NCBI RefSeq assembly: GCF_036894955.1
Contig: NZ_CP145905.1
Coordinates: 4,975,001 to 5,039,000, forward strand
From: Paenibacillus sp. KS-LC4
Lineage (GTDB): Bacteria > Bacillota > Bacilli > Paenibacillales > Paenibacillaceae
Reading direction: 5' to 3'
DNA length: 64,000 nt
The notes beneath the pieces are model-generated. The model did not search any database and was not told the DNA's origin. It saw only the letters and a list, made by a program, of their open reading frames with translations. Position 1 is the stretch's first letter. Each line of letters begins with the position of its first letter. Below are positions 26,876-35,787 of the stretch, piece by piece. A program made the position numbers and the translations under genes.

Positions 26876-26901
26876 TTAAGACCTCTGCGACAGAGGCCTT
26901 A
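26876..26901 (-). promoter_or_regulatory. Hairpin in the antiporter operon leader
   Basis: A stem of about 10 bp with one mismatch (AAGGCCTCTG against CAGAGGTCTT on the minus strand, three-base loop). It is followed by an A/T-rich stretch ending in TTTT and then by the ribosome binding site of the 24-codon ORF. It could act as a weak terminator or attenuator, or stabilise the 5' end. Confidence 0.45.
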
Positions 26902-27023
26902 TAACAAGCTTACCAAACAAAAAATATATGTCCAGCTATTATTTAAGGCTAATTAGACAAGCTGTGCTATTGATTAGCTAGGAAAGTCGTTGTATAGACA
27001 GAAGGTTTCATATCGTTTACAAT

Positions 27024-27038
27024 TGATAACAATTCTCA
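27024..27038 (+). promoter_or_regulatory. Fur box upstream of the AraC/binding-protein gene
   Basis: TGATAACAATTCTCA matches the 7-1-7 Fur box TGATAATNATTATCA at 12 of 14 defined positions. It lies 91 bases before the regulator ATG and indicates iron control of the siderophore genes that follow. Confidence 0.7.
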
Positions 27039-27128
27039 CTAAATGAAGAGAAGTAAATTAATCAACTACAGCACCTCGCTGCCGAAACATAGGAATACAG
27101 CGGATTTTCTTAAAAGGAGGGCGCAAAT

Positions 27129-28370
27129 ATGAGAAAATCGGCTTCCATCCCATCCACGGGCAACGCCAGCAGCTATTGGAAAAGGCAAGTCCCTCAGGCA
27201 GATTTTGAGCAGCATTCGGCTGTTTTAAGCGAAGCTGAAGCATGGTCATCGGAATCCAAGGCTATGATTGACCGAACCATCCATTATATGAATGAAAAAT
27301 TTGCAGAGGGTATGACCCGGCAGAAGCTGTCTTCAATTGCGGGCATGAGTCTATGGCATTATTCCCATCAATTCAAGCATTGGGTAGGACAGAGCCCCAT
27401 TGACTATTTGAACAGTATCCGAATTAACAAAGCGAAGGAGCAGCTGCTTTATTCTAATTTGCGAATTAAGGAAATTGCAGAGAAGGTCGGCTTTGAGGAT
27501 GAATTTTATTTTAGTCGAAAGTTCAAGAAGGCGGCAGGCATCACCCCAAAACAATATGCCAAATGGACGACTACACGTATTGCGTCCTTCTCCTTTCCCT
27601 ATGCCGGCCATCTGCTCGCCCTAGGTATTGTCCCATGCTCGACACTCGTCGATCCGCAGAGGGATGTGCATCGCCATGCTTTTTTTCAGCATATTCCCTA
27701 CCCGCTTAGACGCTCCAAACGAATGGAGCCAGACCTTGTCGACTACAACCGCAGAACGCTTCAGCAGGCGAGACCTGAGCTTATTTTATGCGACGATATG
27801 GTGAATGAGCAGATTATTAGCTCAATCGGCAAAATCGCCCGCACCGTCATCATTCCTTGGCTGGATCTGGACTGGCGGCAGCAGTTTAGACAAATTGCGG
27901 CGCTGCTTGGTAAAGGAGCGCTCGTGGAAGGCTGGCTTGCGAAATATGAGCAGAAGGCGGCTTGCACTGGAGCGCGAATCAGAGAGCTTTTTCAAGAGGA
28001 TACGATTTCATATATTCATCTCATGCAGGGACATATCGTGGTGTATGGACGACGTAACGGAGGGGCCGTCCTTTATGAGGATTTGCAATTAAACTGCCCT
28101 TATAAATTAGATGACATTTCGATTATGCATGAGATTGAGCAGCAAGAGCTGCCGGCATATACAGGCGATCGTCTGCTGCTCATCGTTGATTCTGACCCAG
28201 CCTCTCAGCAGATGTGGCTGAGGCTTCAGCATAGCAGCGTTTGGAGGCAGCTTAAGGCCGTTAAGACAGGAAATGTGCGGCAAATACTTGAATGCCCATG
28301 GCTGGACTATTCTCCTTATGCCCATAATCTCATGGTAGATCAGCTAGAAGAGCTGTTTCAAAGGAACTAA
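27129..28370 (+). CDS. AraC-type regulator fused to a siderophore-binding-protein domain (Btr-like)
   Basis: 413 residues. The first half carries two AraC helix-turn-helix motifs (about 45-150: MTRQKLSSIAGMSLWHYSHQ... IKEIAEKVGFEDEFYFSRKF). The second half (about 160-413) resembles a TroA/FeuA-type periplasmic binding domain (ELILCDDMVNEQIISSIGKI... LLLIVDSDP). This is the layout of B. subtilis Btr, which binds ferri-bacillibactin in the cytoplasm and activates the uptake genes. The Fur box upstream and the binding lipoprotein downstream support the same role. The exact siderophore is unknown. Confidence 0.88.
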   Translation: MRKSASIPSTGNASSYWKRQVPQADFEQHSAVLSEAEAWSSESKAMIDRTIHYMNEKFAEGMTRQKLSSIAGMSLWHYSHQFKHWVGQSPIDYLNSIRINKAKEQLLYSNLRIKEIAEKVGFEDEFYFSRKFKKAAGITPKQYAKWTTTRIASFSFPYAGHLLALGIVPCSTLVDPQRDVHRHAFFQHIPYPLRRSKRMEPDLVDYNRRTLQQARPELILCDDMVNEQIISSIGKIARTVIIPWLDLDWRQQFRQIAALLGKGALVEGWLAKYEQKAACTGARIRELFQEDTISYIHLMQGHIVVYGRRNGGAVLYEDLQLNCPYKLDDISIMHEIEQQELPAYTGDRLLLIVDSDPASQQMWLRLQHSSVWRQLKAVKTGNVRQILECPWLDYSPYAHNLMVDQLEELFQRN

Positions 28371-28464
28371 ACACGAATGTCCATGTTTTGCGGCGTGGGG
28401 TGAGCGTATAATACGTTTTGATCATACTATGTCAGACTATTATTGTCTCAACGGAGGTTTCAAG

Positions 28465-29523
28465 ATGAGTACGTACCGTCATTTCTTTCTGTCTGTCGCG
28501 CTCGCGGCTATTATTGCTGTGTTATCAGCTTGCGGGAACAGCTCGGGAAGCGAGCAGTCATCCAGCCCAACTGCTAGCCCTGTTTCCACCGCTTCCGCAT
28601 CATCAGCGGAAACTTCTTCCGAGCCACAAGCACTTAAGGTCACACATGCCTTCGGCACAACCGAGCTGCCGGCGGCTCCTAAGCGGATTGCTTCCATTAA
28701 TTTGGAGGATATGCTGCTCGCTTTAGATGTGCCCATTGTTTTCGGTATGTCGATTGGCGAAGGCTATTATTTGAATGAAAAACTTAAAGAGCAAGGGGCC
28801 ACTTTAGAAATTTGGGGAGACAGCCTGAATCTAGAAGCTATTGTTGCAGCCCAGCCTGATCTGATCATCGCCAGCACCGCAATTATGCAGGAGGGCTATG
28901 ACAATCTGTCCAAAATCGCGCCTACCATCGTATACGATCGTGAGGATTGGAGAAATTCGCTTGTAGCTATTGGACGAGCATTGGATATGGAGGATCAAGC
29001 ATTAGCCTTCATCAGCGCCTATGATAAGCAGACCGCAGACGCTAAGGCTTCGCTAGGCCAGCTTCTGGCAGAAGGCAAAAGCGCAGCCTTCATTCGTATG
29101 AACGCTAAGGATTTCCGTGTTTATTTCCCTAATTATGTGGATGAAAAAACACAAATCGAATGGCCGACCTATCCTGGCGTTCTCTATAATGAGCTTGGAA
29201 TGAAGCTTGATCCAACTGTAGAAAAATGGCATCAGGAGCAGCCTCATTTTCAAAATGCGACGATTTCTCTTGAAATGCTGCCCGAATTGCAGGCTGACTA
29301 TTTATTCGTTACACTCGGCGGTGCCGGCAGCACGGATGAGGAAATTAGACAAGCGAAGGAAAGCTTCAGCTCGATTGAGCAATCCTCTGTATGGAAATCG
29401 GTCCCGGCTGTTAAAGCAGACCATGTCATTTTCGTAAATGCAAGACATTGGATTAGCTCTGGTCCACTCGCGAACAGCATGAAAATGAATGATGTCGTAG
29501 CCGAGCTCGGCTCGTCTAACTAA
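28465..29523 (+). CDS. Iron-siderophore ABC transporter substrate-binding lipoprotein
   Basis: 352 residues. Signal peptide with lipobox LSAC (C23), a Ser/Ala/Thr-rich linker, then a TroA-like class III binding fold (AAPKRIASINLEDMLLALDV... ALKVTHAFGTTELP at the start). It should capture ferric siderophore outside the membrane. No permease or ATPase follows, so it must use a transporter encoded elsewhere. The upstream promoter has a good -10 (TATAAT near 28411) but no clear -35, consistent with activation by the neighbouring AraC fusion. ATG 28465 has GGAGG seven to eight bases upstream. Confidence 0.9.
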   Translation: MSTYRHFFLSVALAAIIAVLSACGNSSGSEQSSSPTASPVSTASASSAETSSEPQALKVTHAFGTTELPAAPKRIASINLEDMLLALDVPIVFGMSIGEGYYLNEKLKEQGATLEIWGDSLNLEAIVAAQPDLIIASTAIMQEGYDNLSKIAPTIVYDREDWRNSLVAIGRALDMEDQALAFISAYDKQTADAKASLGQLLAEGKSAAFIRMNAKDFRVYFPNYVDEKTQIEWPTYPGVLYNELGMKLDPTVEKWHQEQPHFQNATISLEMLPELQADYLFVTLGGAGSTDEEIRQAKESFSSIEQSSVWKSVPAVKADHVIFVNARHWISSGPLANSMKMNDVVAELGSSN

Positions 29524-29546
29524 ATAATTGAGCTAGGCAGATGATA

Positions 29547-29596
29547 AAAAAGCTCACGAGTATCCCGAATTTCTTTGGGATACTCGTGAGCTTTTT
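29547..29596 (+). terminator. Terminator after the siderophore-binding lipoprotein
   Basis: A perfect 20-bp stem (29547-29566 against 29577-29596) with a 10-base loop, ending in TTTTT. Confidence 0.9.
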
Positions 29597-29691
29597 GCTT
29601 TGTCGAGTGTAAATATGCAAGCTTATTAAGAATGAAGCCGATAAAGTCGATATACATACTAAATGGTAATGAGAGAGGAATTATATTCAGC

Positions 29692-30921
29692 ATGACGTTA
29701 AGCCAAAGTCGAGTACCCCATTACATGAAGCAATTTGCTTGCATTGGTTCTGCCTGTGCAGATACTTGCTGCGCTTGGTGGGGAATCAGTATTGATAAAC
29801 AAACCTATACGAAATACCAATCGGTAACCCACACTAGCTTAAAAGACAAATTGAAGCAAAACTTATCCATTAAAAAACAGGGCAGCGTACAAGATTATGC
29901 AGAAATGCAATTAAACCCGAATACAGGTGATTGCTCCATGCTTGATCAAGGAATGTGCTCTATTCAATTAGAACTCGGTGAGTCATTTCTGTCTCAAACT
30001 TGTCGCACGTACCCACGCGTCATTAATCAGACAGGTACTGCATTGGAAATGACAGCCCAGCTTTCTTGCCCGGAGGTAGCGCGCCTTGTATTGCTCGATG
30101 AGCAAGCAATGGAATTTGTTGATGTCGATTTAGCTAATATCGGCTCTGTAACCTATAAGCATAAAGCAGCCGCTGCTTTGGATCAAAGTCGCCCTGAGTT
30201 TTATTTTCCTCAAATACGCGAAATGATGATGGAAATTATGGGATATCGGGAGTTCAGCCTTTCCCATCGCCTTATATTGCTTGGTGTTTTTTGCGATAAT
30301 GTCAGCCTGCTGATGGAGGAAAAAAAATATAAAGAGCTGCCTCATCTATGCGATCAATTCCGGGATGAGGCCTCCCACAATGATGAGCTGCGCAACTACG
30401 ATTTATACCCGCTAGATCCTATTTTCCAGCTGCAATATTTGAATAATTATTTGATGGATATATTGGATGCTACAATATGGAACGCCCGCTACCGCGAATG
30501 TATTCATGATTATAAGCAAGGAATGACACGAAACGGAAGTACGTGGGAAGCCATCGCGGAAACTTACAATTATTCTTATGACCATTATTACAAGCCTTTT
30601 ATGGAGCAGCATTCGTTTATTTTAGAAAATTATATATTGAATTTCTTACACAGTCGTTTGCTTGCGGAGATGTATGTGAATATTCCTGTGTTTGACAGCT
30701 ATCAAATGCTCGTAGCCGAATTTGCCATGATTAAGCTCCATCTGATCGGTATGGCGGCGCATCATCAGCAATTAAACGAGGAGCTGACCGTAAAGCTCTT
30801 TCAGTCTTATACTAAAAATTATGAACACTCCAAGCTATTTCTTAAGAACATCCTCGATGATTTTAAGAAGCATGGCTATGATACGCTGGGATATATGAGT
30901 CTGCTCATAAAAAATGACTAA
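29692..30921 (+). CDS. FliB-like flagellin lysine N-methylase family protein
   Basis: 409 residues. The N-terminal part has the YkgJ/FliB cysteine cluster: CIGSACADTCCAWWGI, a Cys pair in CSMLDQGMC, CRTYPR and LSCPE. FliB family members methylate lysines of flagellin in some bacteria, probably with a metal cluster, but many homologues occur away from flagellar genes, as here, so the substrate is open. ATG 29692 is chosen, as the upstream Met at 29632 has no ribosome binding site; GAGAGG lies 13 bases upstream, which is long. Confidence 0.75.
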   Translation: MTLSQSRVPHYMKQFACIGSACADTCCAWWGISIDKQTYTKYQSVTHTSLKDKLKQNLSIKKQGSVQDYAEMQLNPNTGDCSMLDQGMCSIQLELGESFLSQTCRTYPRVINQTGTALEMTAQLSCPEVARLVLLDEQAMEFVDVDLANIGSVTYKHKAAAALDQSRPEFYFPQIREMMMEIMGYREFSLSHRLILLGVFCDNVSLLMEEKKYKELPHLCDQFRDEASHNDELRNYDLYPLDPIFQLQYLNNYLMDILDATIWNARYRECIHDYKQGMTRNGSTWEAIAETYNYSYDHYYKPFMEQHSFILENYILNFLHSRLLAEMYVNIPVFDSYQMLVAEFAMIKLHLIGMAAHHQQLNEELTVKLFQSYTKNYEHSKLFLKNILDDFKKHGYDTLGYMSLLIKND

Positions 30922-30929
30922 GTAAAGCA

Positions 30930-30970
30930 AAAAAGCTCCGAGCCTCCACTGCGAGGACTCGGAACTTTTG
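30930..30970. terminator. Bidirectional terminator
   Basis: Arms AAAAGCTCCGAG and CTCGGAACTTTT with further pairing (CTC/GAG) toward the loop, A-rich before and T-rich after. It lies between the convergent FliB-like gene and the small membrane protein gene. Confidence 0.75.
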
Positions 30971-30976
30971 TTTTAT

Positions 30977-31267
30977 TTAGAGGTGATTCACTAGCGGATC
31001 ATAACGAACAAATACAGGAAAATAGCGCGGAGCCATCGTAAAGCTAAACTGCTGCTCTGTCTTGTCCCTATAAGTGACGGTGTAGTTACTGTTATCCGCA
31101 TCATAAACAATTTTCAGAAAAGTAAACTCGCTGCTCGCGTAATGAGAACGAACATAGTAATGAGAAGCAGCCTTAGCCGCATTTTCCTGAAATAGACTGC
31201 TATTAACGAGTAAAATCAGCAAGGTCATAATGACAATTATAAAAAGAATAATACTCTTGTACCGCAT
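30977..31267 (-). CDS. Small membrane-anchored exported protein, DUF3139-like
   Basis: 96 residues: one N-terminal helix (about 3-22) and a 70-residue exported domain (YYVRSHY... IVYDADNSNYTVTYRDKTE). Size and layout resemble DUF3139 proteins, but the match is tentative and function is unknown. ATG 31267 has GGAGGAG four bases upstream. It probably shares a transcript with the 121-residue gene 30 bases upstream. Confidence 0.55.
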   Translation of the reverse strand: MRYKSIILFIIVIMTLLILLVNSSLFQENAAKAASHYYVRSHYASSEFTFLKIVYDADNSNYTVTYRDKTEQQFSFTMAPRYFPVFVRYDPLVNHL

Positions 31268-31297
31268 GTTGCTCCTCCGCTTAAGCTTATGTAACAA

Positions 31298-31663
31298 TTA
31301 CTCGAATGTGCTTGTAATATCATTCCATTGCGATAAATCAGGCAGCCTCTGTGCTCCCCAATATTCAAGAAACATGCGAATGATCTCGCCTTTATCTGTC
31401 GTTTTGTAGTCATAGTGCTTAAACGACTCATCGGCAAACACGAAGCGGACCTCCACAATGTAGCTGTCCAAGCCTTCCCCTCCGGTTGCAGCTTGCAAAT
31501 AGATGCTGTCTTCTAGCGGCAAGCTCGGCTCCAGCACGATAAAATCCTCATGCTCCGGTTCAAACCCATCAATGATATCCGTTATAAGCGACGCATTAAT
31601 CCCTTCATTTTTAAATTCTGCATGATCCGTGAACAGCTTATATGTAAGCTCTGCTTTCCCCAT
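31298..31663 (-). CDS. Hypothetical cytoplasmic protein
   Basis: 121 acidic residues without signal peptide or membrane segment. The sequence alternates predicted strands and helices (LPLEDSIYLQAATGG... YIVEVRFVFADESFKHYDYKT). I do not recognise the family. ATG 31663 has GGAGG seven bases upstream. Confidence 0.6.
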   Translation of the reverse strand: MGKAELTYKLFTDHAEFKNEGINASLITDIIDGFEPEHEDFIVLEPSLPLEDSIYLQAATGGEGLDSYIVEVRFVFADESFKHYDYKTTDKGEIIRMFLEYWGAQRLPDLSQWNDITSTFE

Positions 31664-31843
31664 TAAAGCGCCTCCGCTCGAAAACATTATTTCGCAATTG
31701 TATCATAAGGCTATAGTCCGATAATATCAGCCTCCCGACTGATTATTTGCCGCTGCTATGCCAATAGAACTAGCTTACTACCGTGGCTGTACGATTACGA
31801 TTGCATGATCACAGCAGAGTAACACATCGCACAACACTGCCTC

Positions 31844-31872
31844 TTGACAATTGACAGCTAGCGGCTTAAAAT
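31844..31872 (+). promoter_or_regulatory. Sigma-A promoter of the ribose operon
   Basis: -35 TTGACA (31844-31849), 17-base spacer, -10 TAAAAT (31867-31872). The predicted start is near 31879, just before the operator. Confidence 0.8.
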
Positions 31873-31884
31873 GAGAAACATCAA

Positions 31885-31902
31885 TGTGTAACCGATTACA
31901 CA
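31885..31902 (+). promoter_or_regulatory. RbsR operator / cre site
   Basis: TGTGTAACCGATTACACA is a near-perfect 18-bp palindrome directly downstream of the predicted transcription start. Its core TGTAACCGATTACA fits the CcpA cre consensus TGWNANCGNTNWCA at every position. It also suits a LacI-family RbsR operator. Both proteins could compete here. Confidence 0.75.
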
Positions 31903-31931
31903 TCACACATTCTACAAACAGAGGTGTTCCT

Positions 31932-32840
31932 ATGGCTCAAGCGAAAATTACCGTCATTGGCAGTTTAAATATTGATATGGTAACAGAAACGGATGTCATG
32001 CCTGAGCAAGGCGAGACTTTAATTGGCAACGCTTTCTCTAGCTTCACAGGCGGAAAAGGCGCGAATCAGGCTGTAGCCTGTGCAAGGCTTGGGGCAGCGG
32101 TTACGATGATTGGCTGTGTCGGCGAGGATGCAATGGCGCAGCAGCTGCGGGATGCACTTCGTGCAGAGAACATTGATATGACAAATGTGAAAACGGTTCC
32201 CTATAAATCAACTGGCATCGCTGCGATCACCGTCACGGAGGGCGACAATCGCATCATCGTCATTCCAGGTGCAAACCATTGCTTGCTGCCGGAGGATGTG
32301 CTTGCACTGAAAGAAGTGATCGCCGCATCCGATATGATTATGCTTCAGCATGAAATACCGCTTGAAACCGTCGAGGCTTCGATTAAGCTTGCCCATTCCC
32401 TAGGCATTCCAGTCATTTTGAATCCTGCCCCTGCGGTAAGACTGCCCGAGCAGCTATTAAGCCAGCTTCATCTTATTACGCCGAATGAATCTGAGCTCGC
32501 AATTGTAACAGGGCTGGAGCGCCAGAGCACGCCAGAGGCATTGCTCGAGCAATATCCGAATCCCATCGTAATGACAGCAGGAAGCAACGGTGCTTATTAC
32601 AAGGGAGCAGATGGTGAGCTTGGTCATGTTCCAGGCCATACGGTCGAGGTTGTGGATACGACTGGCGCAGGAGATACGTTTAATGGCGCTTTAGCTGTAA
32701 AGCTAAGTGAAGGAGCCTCGCTTCAGGAAGCTGTTCAATTTGCCGTTGCTGCGAGCGCGTTATCTGTCACCAAGCTTGGCGCACAAAGCGGAATGCCGCT
32801 TAGACAAGCTGTCGAGGCATTTATTAAACAGTCCAGCTGA
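31932..32840 (+). CDS. rbsK: Ribokinase
   Basis: 302 residues of the PfkB family: GGKGANQAVACARLGA near the N-terminus and the anion-hole/catalytic motif DTTGAGDTFNGA (catalytic Asp in GAGD). It phosphorylates D-ribose to ribose-5-phosphate. ATG 31932 has AGAGGTG upstream. It is the first gene of the ribose operon. Confidence 0.96.
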   Translation: MAQAKITVIGSLNIDMVTETDVMPEQGETLIGNAFSSFTGGKGANQAVACARLGAAVTMIGCVGEDAMAQQLRDALRAENIDMTNVKTVPYKSTGIAAITVTEGDNRIIVIPGANHCLLPEDVLALKEVIAASDMIMLQHEIPLETVEASIKLAHSLGIPVILNPAPAVRLPEQLLSQLHLITPNESELAIVTGLERQSTPEALLEQYPNPIVMTAGSNGAYYKGADGELGHVPGHTVEVVDTTGAGDTFNGALAVKLSEGASLQEAVQFAVAASALSVTKLGAQSGMPLRQAVEAFIKQSS

Positions 32841-32880
32841 TTTCCTGACTTATATTGAATTGACTTGAAAGGATATTTTC

Positions 32881-33279
32881 ATGAAAAAATTAGGCATACT
32901 AAACAGCGAAATTACAGCCGTACTTGGTCGGCTTGGGCATACAGACTGCATCGTTATTGCCGATTGCGGTCTGCCGATTCCCGATTCGGTTAAGCGCATT
33001 GATCTGGCACTTATGCCTGGACTCCCTTCTTTTATGGATACGCTTGGGGCGATGCTTGCAGATATGGAAGTAGAGAAGGCTATTATCGCCTCAGAGATAA
33101 CGACGCATAACGCAGAGTTACACTCAAAAACGCTAAAGCAACTGGGCCATATTACGATTGAAGAAGTTTCACATGAGCAATTGAAAGCGTTAACGCATAA
33201 GGCTAAGGCGGTCATTCGTACAGGAGAGGCTACCCCTTACGCCAACATCATTCTTCAAGCTGGCGTTATTTTTAAGTAA
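32881..33279 (+). CDS. rbsD: D-ribose pyranase
   Basis: 132 residues with the family pattern [16 protein letters not shown], including the catalytic His at position 20. It interconverts the pyran and furan forms of ribose so that RbsK can use them. ATG has AAAGGA upstream; it lies 40 bases after rbsK. Confidence 0.96.
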   Translation: MKKLGILNSEITAVLGRLGHTDCIVIADCGLPIPDSVKRIDLALMPGLPSFMDTLGAMLADMEVEKAIIASEITTHNAELHSKTLKQLGHITIEEVSHEQLKALTHKAKAVIRTGEATPYANIILQAGVIFK

Positions 33280-33312
33280 AGCTGTCCCAGCTAGAGCGAA
33301 GGAGGAGAGCAG

Positions 33313-34815
33313 ATGGACTATTTAATCGAAATGACCGGCATTCATAAATCCTTCTCATCCGTACAAGTATTGAAAAATGCCGCCTTCCGGCTTAAAGCAG
33401 GTGAAATTCATGCTTTAATGGGCGAAAACGGCGCCGGCAAGTCTACGCTTATGAAAATTTTGACGGGTGTTTATAAGGCGGATGCAGGCAGCATTAAAGT
33501 AAAAGGTAAAGAAAGCGCCTTTGCGAACCCTACAGAAGCGGAAAATAGCGGTGTCGCGATCATTCATCAGGAGCTTAACATTATTCCTAAGCTTACGGTC
33601 GCCGAGAATATGTTTCTTGGCCGGCAGCTTGTATATGGTCGGACCGGCATTTTACGGGATAAGGAAATGAAAAAGAAGACCCGGGAATATATGCAGCGCC
33701 TCGGCGTAGAGCTGGACCCCGATGCAGTAGCAGAAAGCTTATCCATCGGCCAGCAGCAAATGATCGAAATTGCGAAAGCGCTGTCTAAAAATGCGGAAGT
33801 GCTCATTATGGATGAGCCTACAGCGGCGCTGACTGATCGCGAGATCGAATCTTTGTTCCAAATTATGAATCAGCTGCGCAGCGAAGGTGTTGGTATTGTC
33901 TATATTTCACACCGGATGGAGGAAATTTTCCGTATGTGTGATGAAATTTCTGTGCTGCGCGACGGTTCATTTCTCGGGACGGAACAGACAGCTAGCACGA
34001 CCGTACAGCACATTGTTCGTTTGATGGTAGGGAGAGAAATTGGCGAACGTTATCCGCAGCGTCATACGGTGATTGGCGAGGAGCGGCTCCGCGTCAGTGA
34101 TCTAAGCGATGGCAAAAAACTGAACGATATTAGCTTCTCGGTTAAAGCTGGTGAAATCGTCGGTGTTGCTGGATTAATGGGCGCGGGCAGAACAGAAATC
34201 ATGCGTTTGTTGTTCGGAGCGGATAAGAAGAAAAAAGGGCAGGTTTGGCTTGACGGCAAGGTAGTCAACATCAGCGACCCAGCCAGCGCAATTGCAGCCG
34301 GCATCGTCTTCGTCACGGAGGACCGCAAGCATCAGGGCCTAATTCTCGATATGTCCGTCCGTGAAAATTTATCACTGACGAATTATCCCTTTATCGCCGA
34401 CAAGGGCATCATCAGCAGCGGCAAGGAACAAGAATTGTCCGAGCAAATGATCAAGCGTTTTAATATTCGTACCCGCGACCCCGAGCAAACCGTGAAATCG
34501 CTCAGCGGAGGCAATCAGCAAAAAATTGCAATTGGCAAATGGCTCGGCAAGCTGCCCAAGGTCTTTATTATGGACGAGCCTACTCGCGGCGTAGACGTTG
34601 GCGCCAAGAAGGAAATTTACAGCATGATGAACGAGCTAAGCGAGCAAGGTGTCGCTATTATTATGGTGTCCTCGGATCTTCCCGAGGTGCTCGGTGTCAG
34701 CGATCGCGTCATTGTCGTGCATGAAGGGCGTATCGCATCTGTGCTCGACAAAACGCAAATGAATCAGGAAGCAATTATGCATGCGGCGACTGGAGGAAGC
34801 AGCAATGGCCATTAA
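33313..34815 (+). CDS. rbsA: Ribose ABC transporter ATP-binding protein
   Basis: 500 residues with two ABC domains. The first is canonical (Walker A GENGAGKST, signature LSIGQQQ, Walker B VLIMDEPT). The second has the degenerate P-loop GLMGAGRTE and signature LSGGNQQK, as usual for RbsA/MglA. It energises ribose import. It overlaps rbsC by 11 bases. Confidence 0.97.
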   Translation: MDYLIEMTGIHKSFSSVQVLKNAAFRLKAGEIHALMGENGAGKSTLMKILTGVYKADAGSIKVKGKESAFANPTEAENSGVAIIHQELNIIPKLTVAENMFLGRQLVYGRTGILRDKEMKKKTREYMQRLGVELDPDAVAESLSIGQQQMIEIAKALSKNAEVLIMDEPTAALTDREIESLFQIMNQLRSEGVGIVYISHRMEEIFRMCDEISVLRDGSFLGTEQTASTTVQHIVRLMVGREIGERYPQRHTVIGEERLRVSDLSDGKKLNDISFSVKAGEIVGVAGLMGAGRTEIMRLLFGADKKKKGQVWLDGKVVNISDPASAIAAGIVFVTEDRKHQGLILDMSVRENLSLTNYPFIADKGIISSGKEQELSEQMIKRFNIRTRDPEQTVKSLSGGNQQKIAIGKWLGKLPKVFIMDEPTRGVDVGAKKEIYSMMNELSEQGVAIIMVSSDLPEVLGVSDRVIVVHEGRIASVLDKTQMNQEAIMHAATGGSSNGH

Positions 34816-35752
34816 GAACAGACAGCTATCAAACGTATTACAAAAGCTTGGACCGTTGATCGGGCTTTGCATCATCGTTCTCATTCTCATTTTAGCAAGC
34901 CCTAACTTTTTGACGATCAACAATATTTTAAACGTATTTCGTCAGGTTTCCATCAATGCCTTAATCGCATTCGGTATGACCTTCGTTATTTTAACAGGCG
35001 GGATTGACTTATCGGTTGGCGCGACTCTCGCTCTATCGGGAGCACTTACCGCAGGCATGATGAGCAGCGGGCTTGATCCAATTACAGCTGTTATTATCGG
35101 CCTGCTTGCTGGATCGGTAATGGGTGCAGTGAATGGTCTTCTCGTTACAAAAACAAATATTGCTCCATTTATAGCCACTCTCGCCACTATGACCATCTAC
35201 CGAGGACTCGCCCTTGTTTATACCGATGGTCGCCCGATTACTGGATTTAACAGCGAGTTTTTCACAATGATTGGCGGGGGTTATTTCTTCGGTATCCCTG
35301 TTCCGGTTATGATTACGATTGTTTTGTTCGCCGTGCTGTATTTCATTTTGCGGAAAACAACATTTGGACGCAACGTCTACGCGATTGGCGGCAACGAAGA
35401 GGCTTCTCGTCTATCCGGTATTAAGACAGGGCGCTTTAAAATCTATGTGTATACACTGACCGGCCTCCTGTCATCTCTTGCTGGCATCATACTTGCTTCC
35501 CGCCTCAATTCCGCACAGGCGAATGCCGGTACCGGCTATGAGCTGGATGCCATTGCGGCCGTCGTTCTCGGAGGTACAAGCCTATCAGGTGGACGCGGCT
35601 GGATTGTCGGCACTCTCGTTGGTGCACTCATTATCGGTGTGCTGAACAATGGCTTGAATTTGATGGGTGTCTCCTCGTTCTACCAGCAGGTTGTTAAAGG
35701 GCTCGTTATTTTGCTAGCGGTCTTGCTCGATCGCAAGAAGGCTAGCAGCTAA
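34805..35752 (+). CDS. rbsC: Ribose ABC transporter permease
   Basis: 315 residues, about eight to ten membrane helices with the family segment TGGIDLSVGATLALSGA and the EAA-like GGNEEASRLSGI loop. ATG 34805 has GGAGGAAG upstream and lies inside rbsA; the stop codon shares its last base with position 35752. Confidence 0.96.
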   Translation: MAIKNRQLSNVLQKLGPLIGLCIIVLILILASPNFLTINNILNVFRQVSINALIAFGMTFVILTGGIDLSVGATLALSGALTAGMMSSGLDPITAVIIGLLAGSVMGAVNGLLVTKTNIAPFIATLATMTIYRGLALVYTDGRPITGFNSEFFTMIGGGYFFGIPVPVMITIVLFAVLYFILRKTTFGRNVYAIGGNEEASRLSGIKTGRFKIYVYTLTGLLSSLAGIILASRLNSAQANAGTGYELDAIAAVVLGGTSLSGGRGWIVGTLVGALIIGVLNNGLNLMGVSSFYQQVVKGLVILLAVLLDRKKASS

Positions 35753-35787
35753 TGATAAACAAACAAATAGACAAAGGTGGTTACAAC

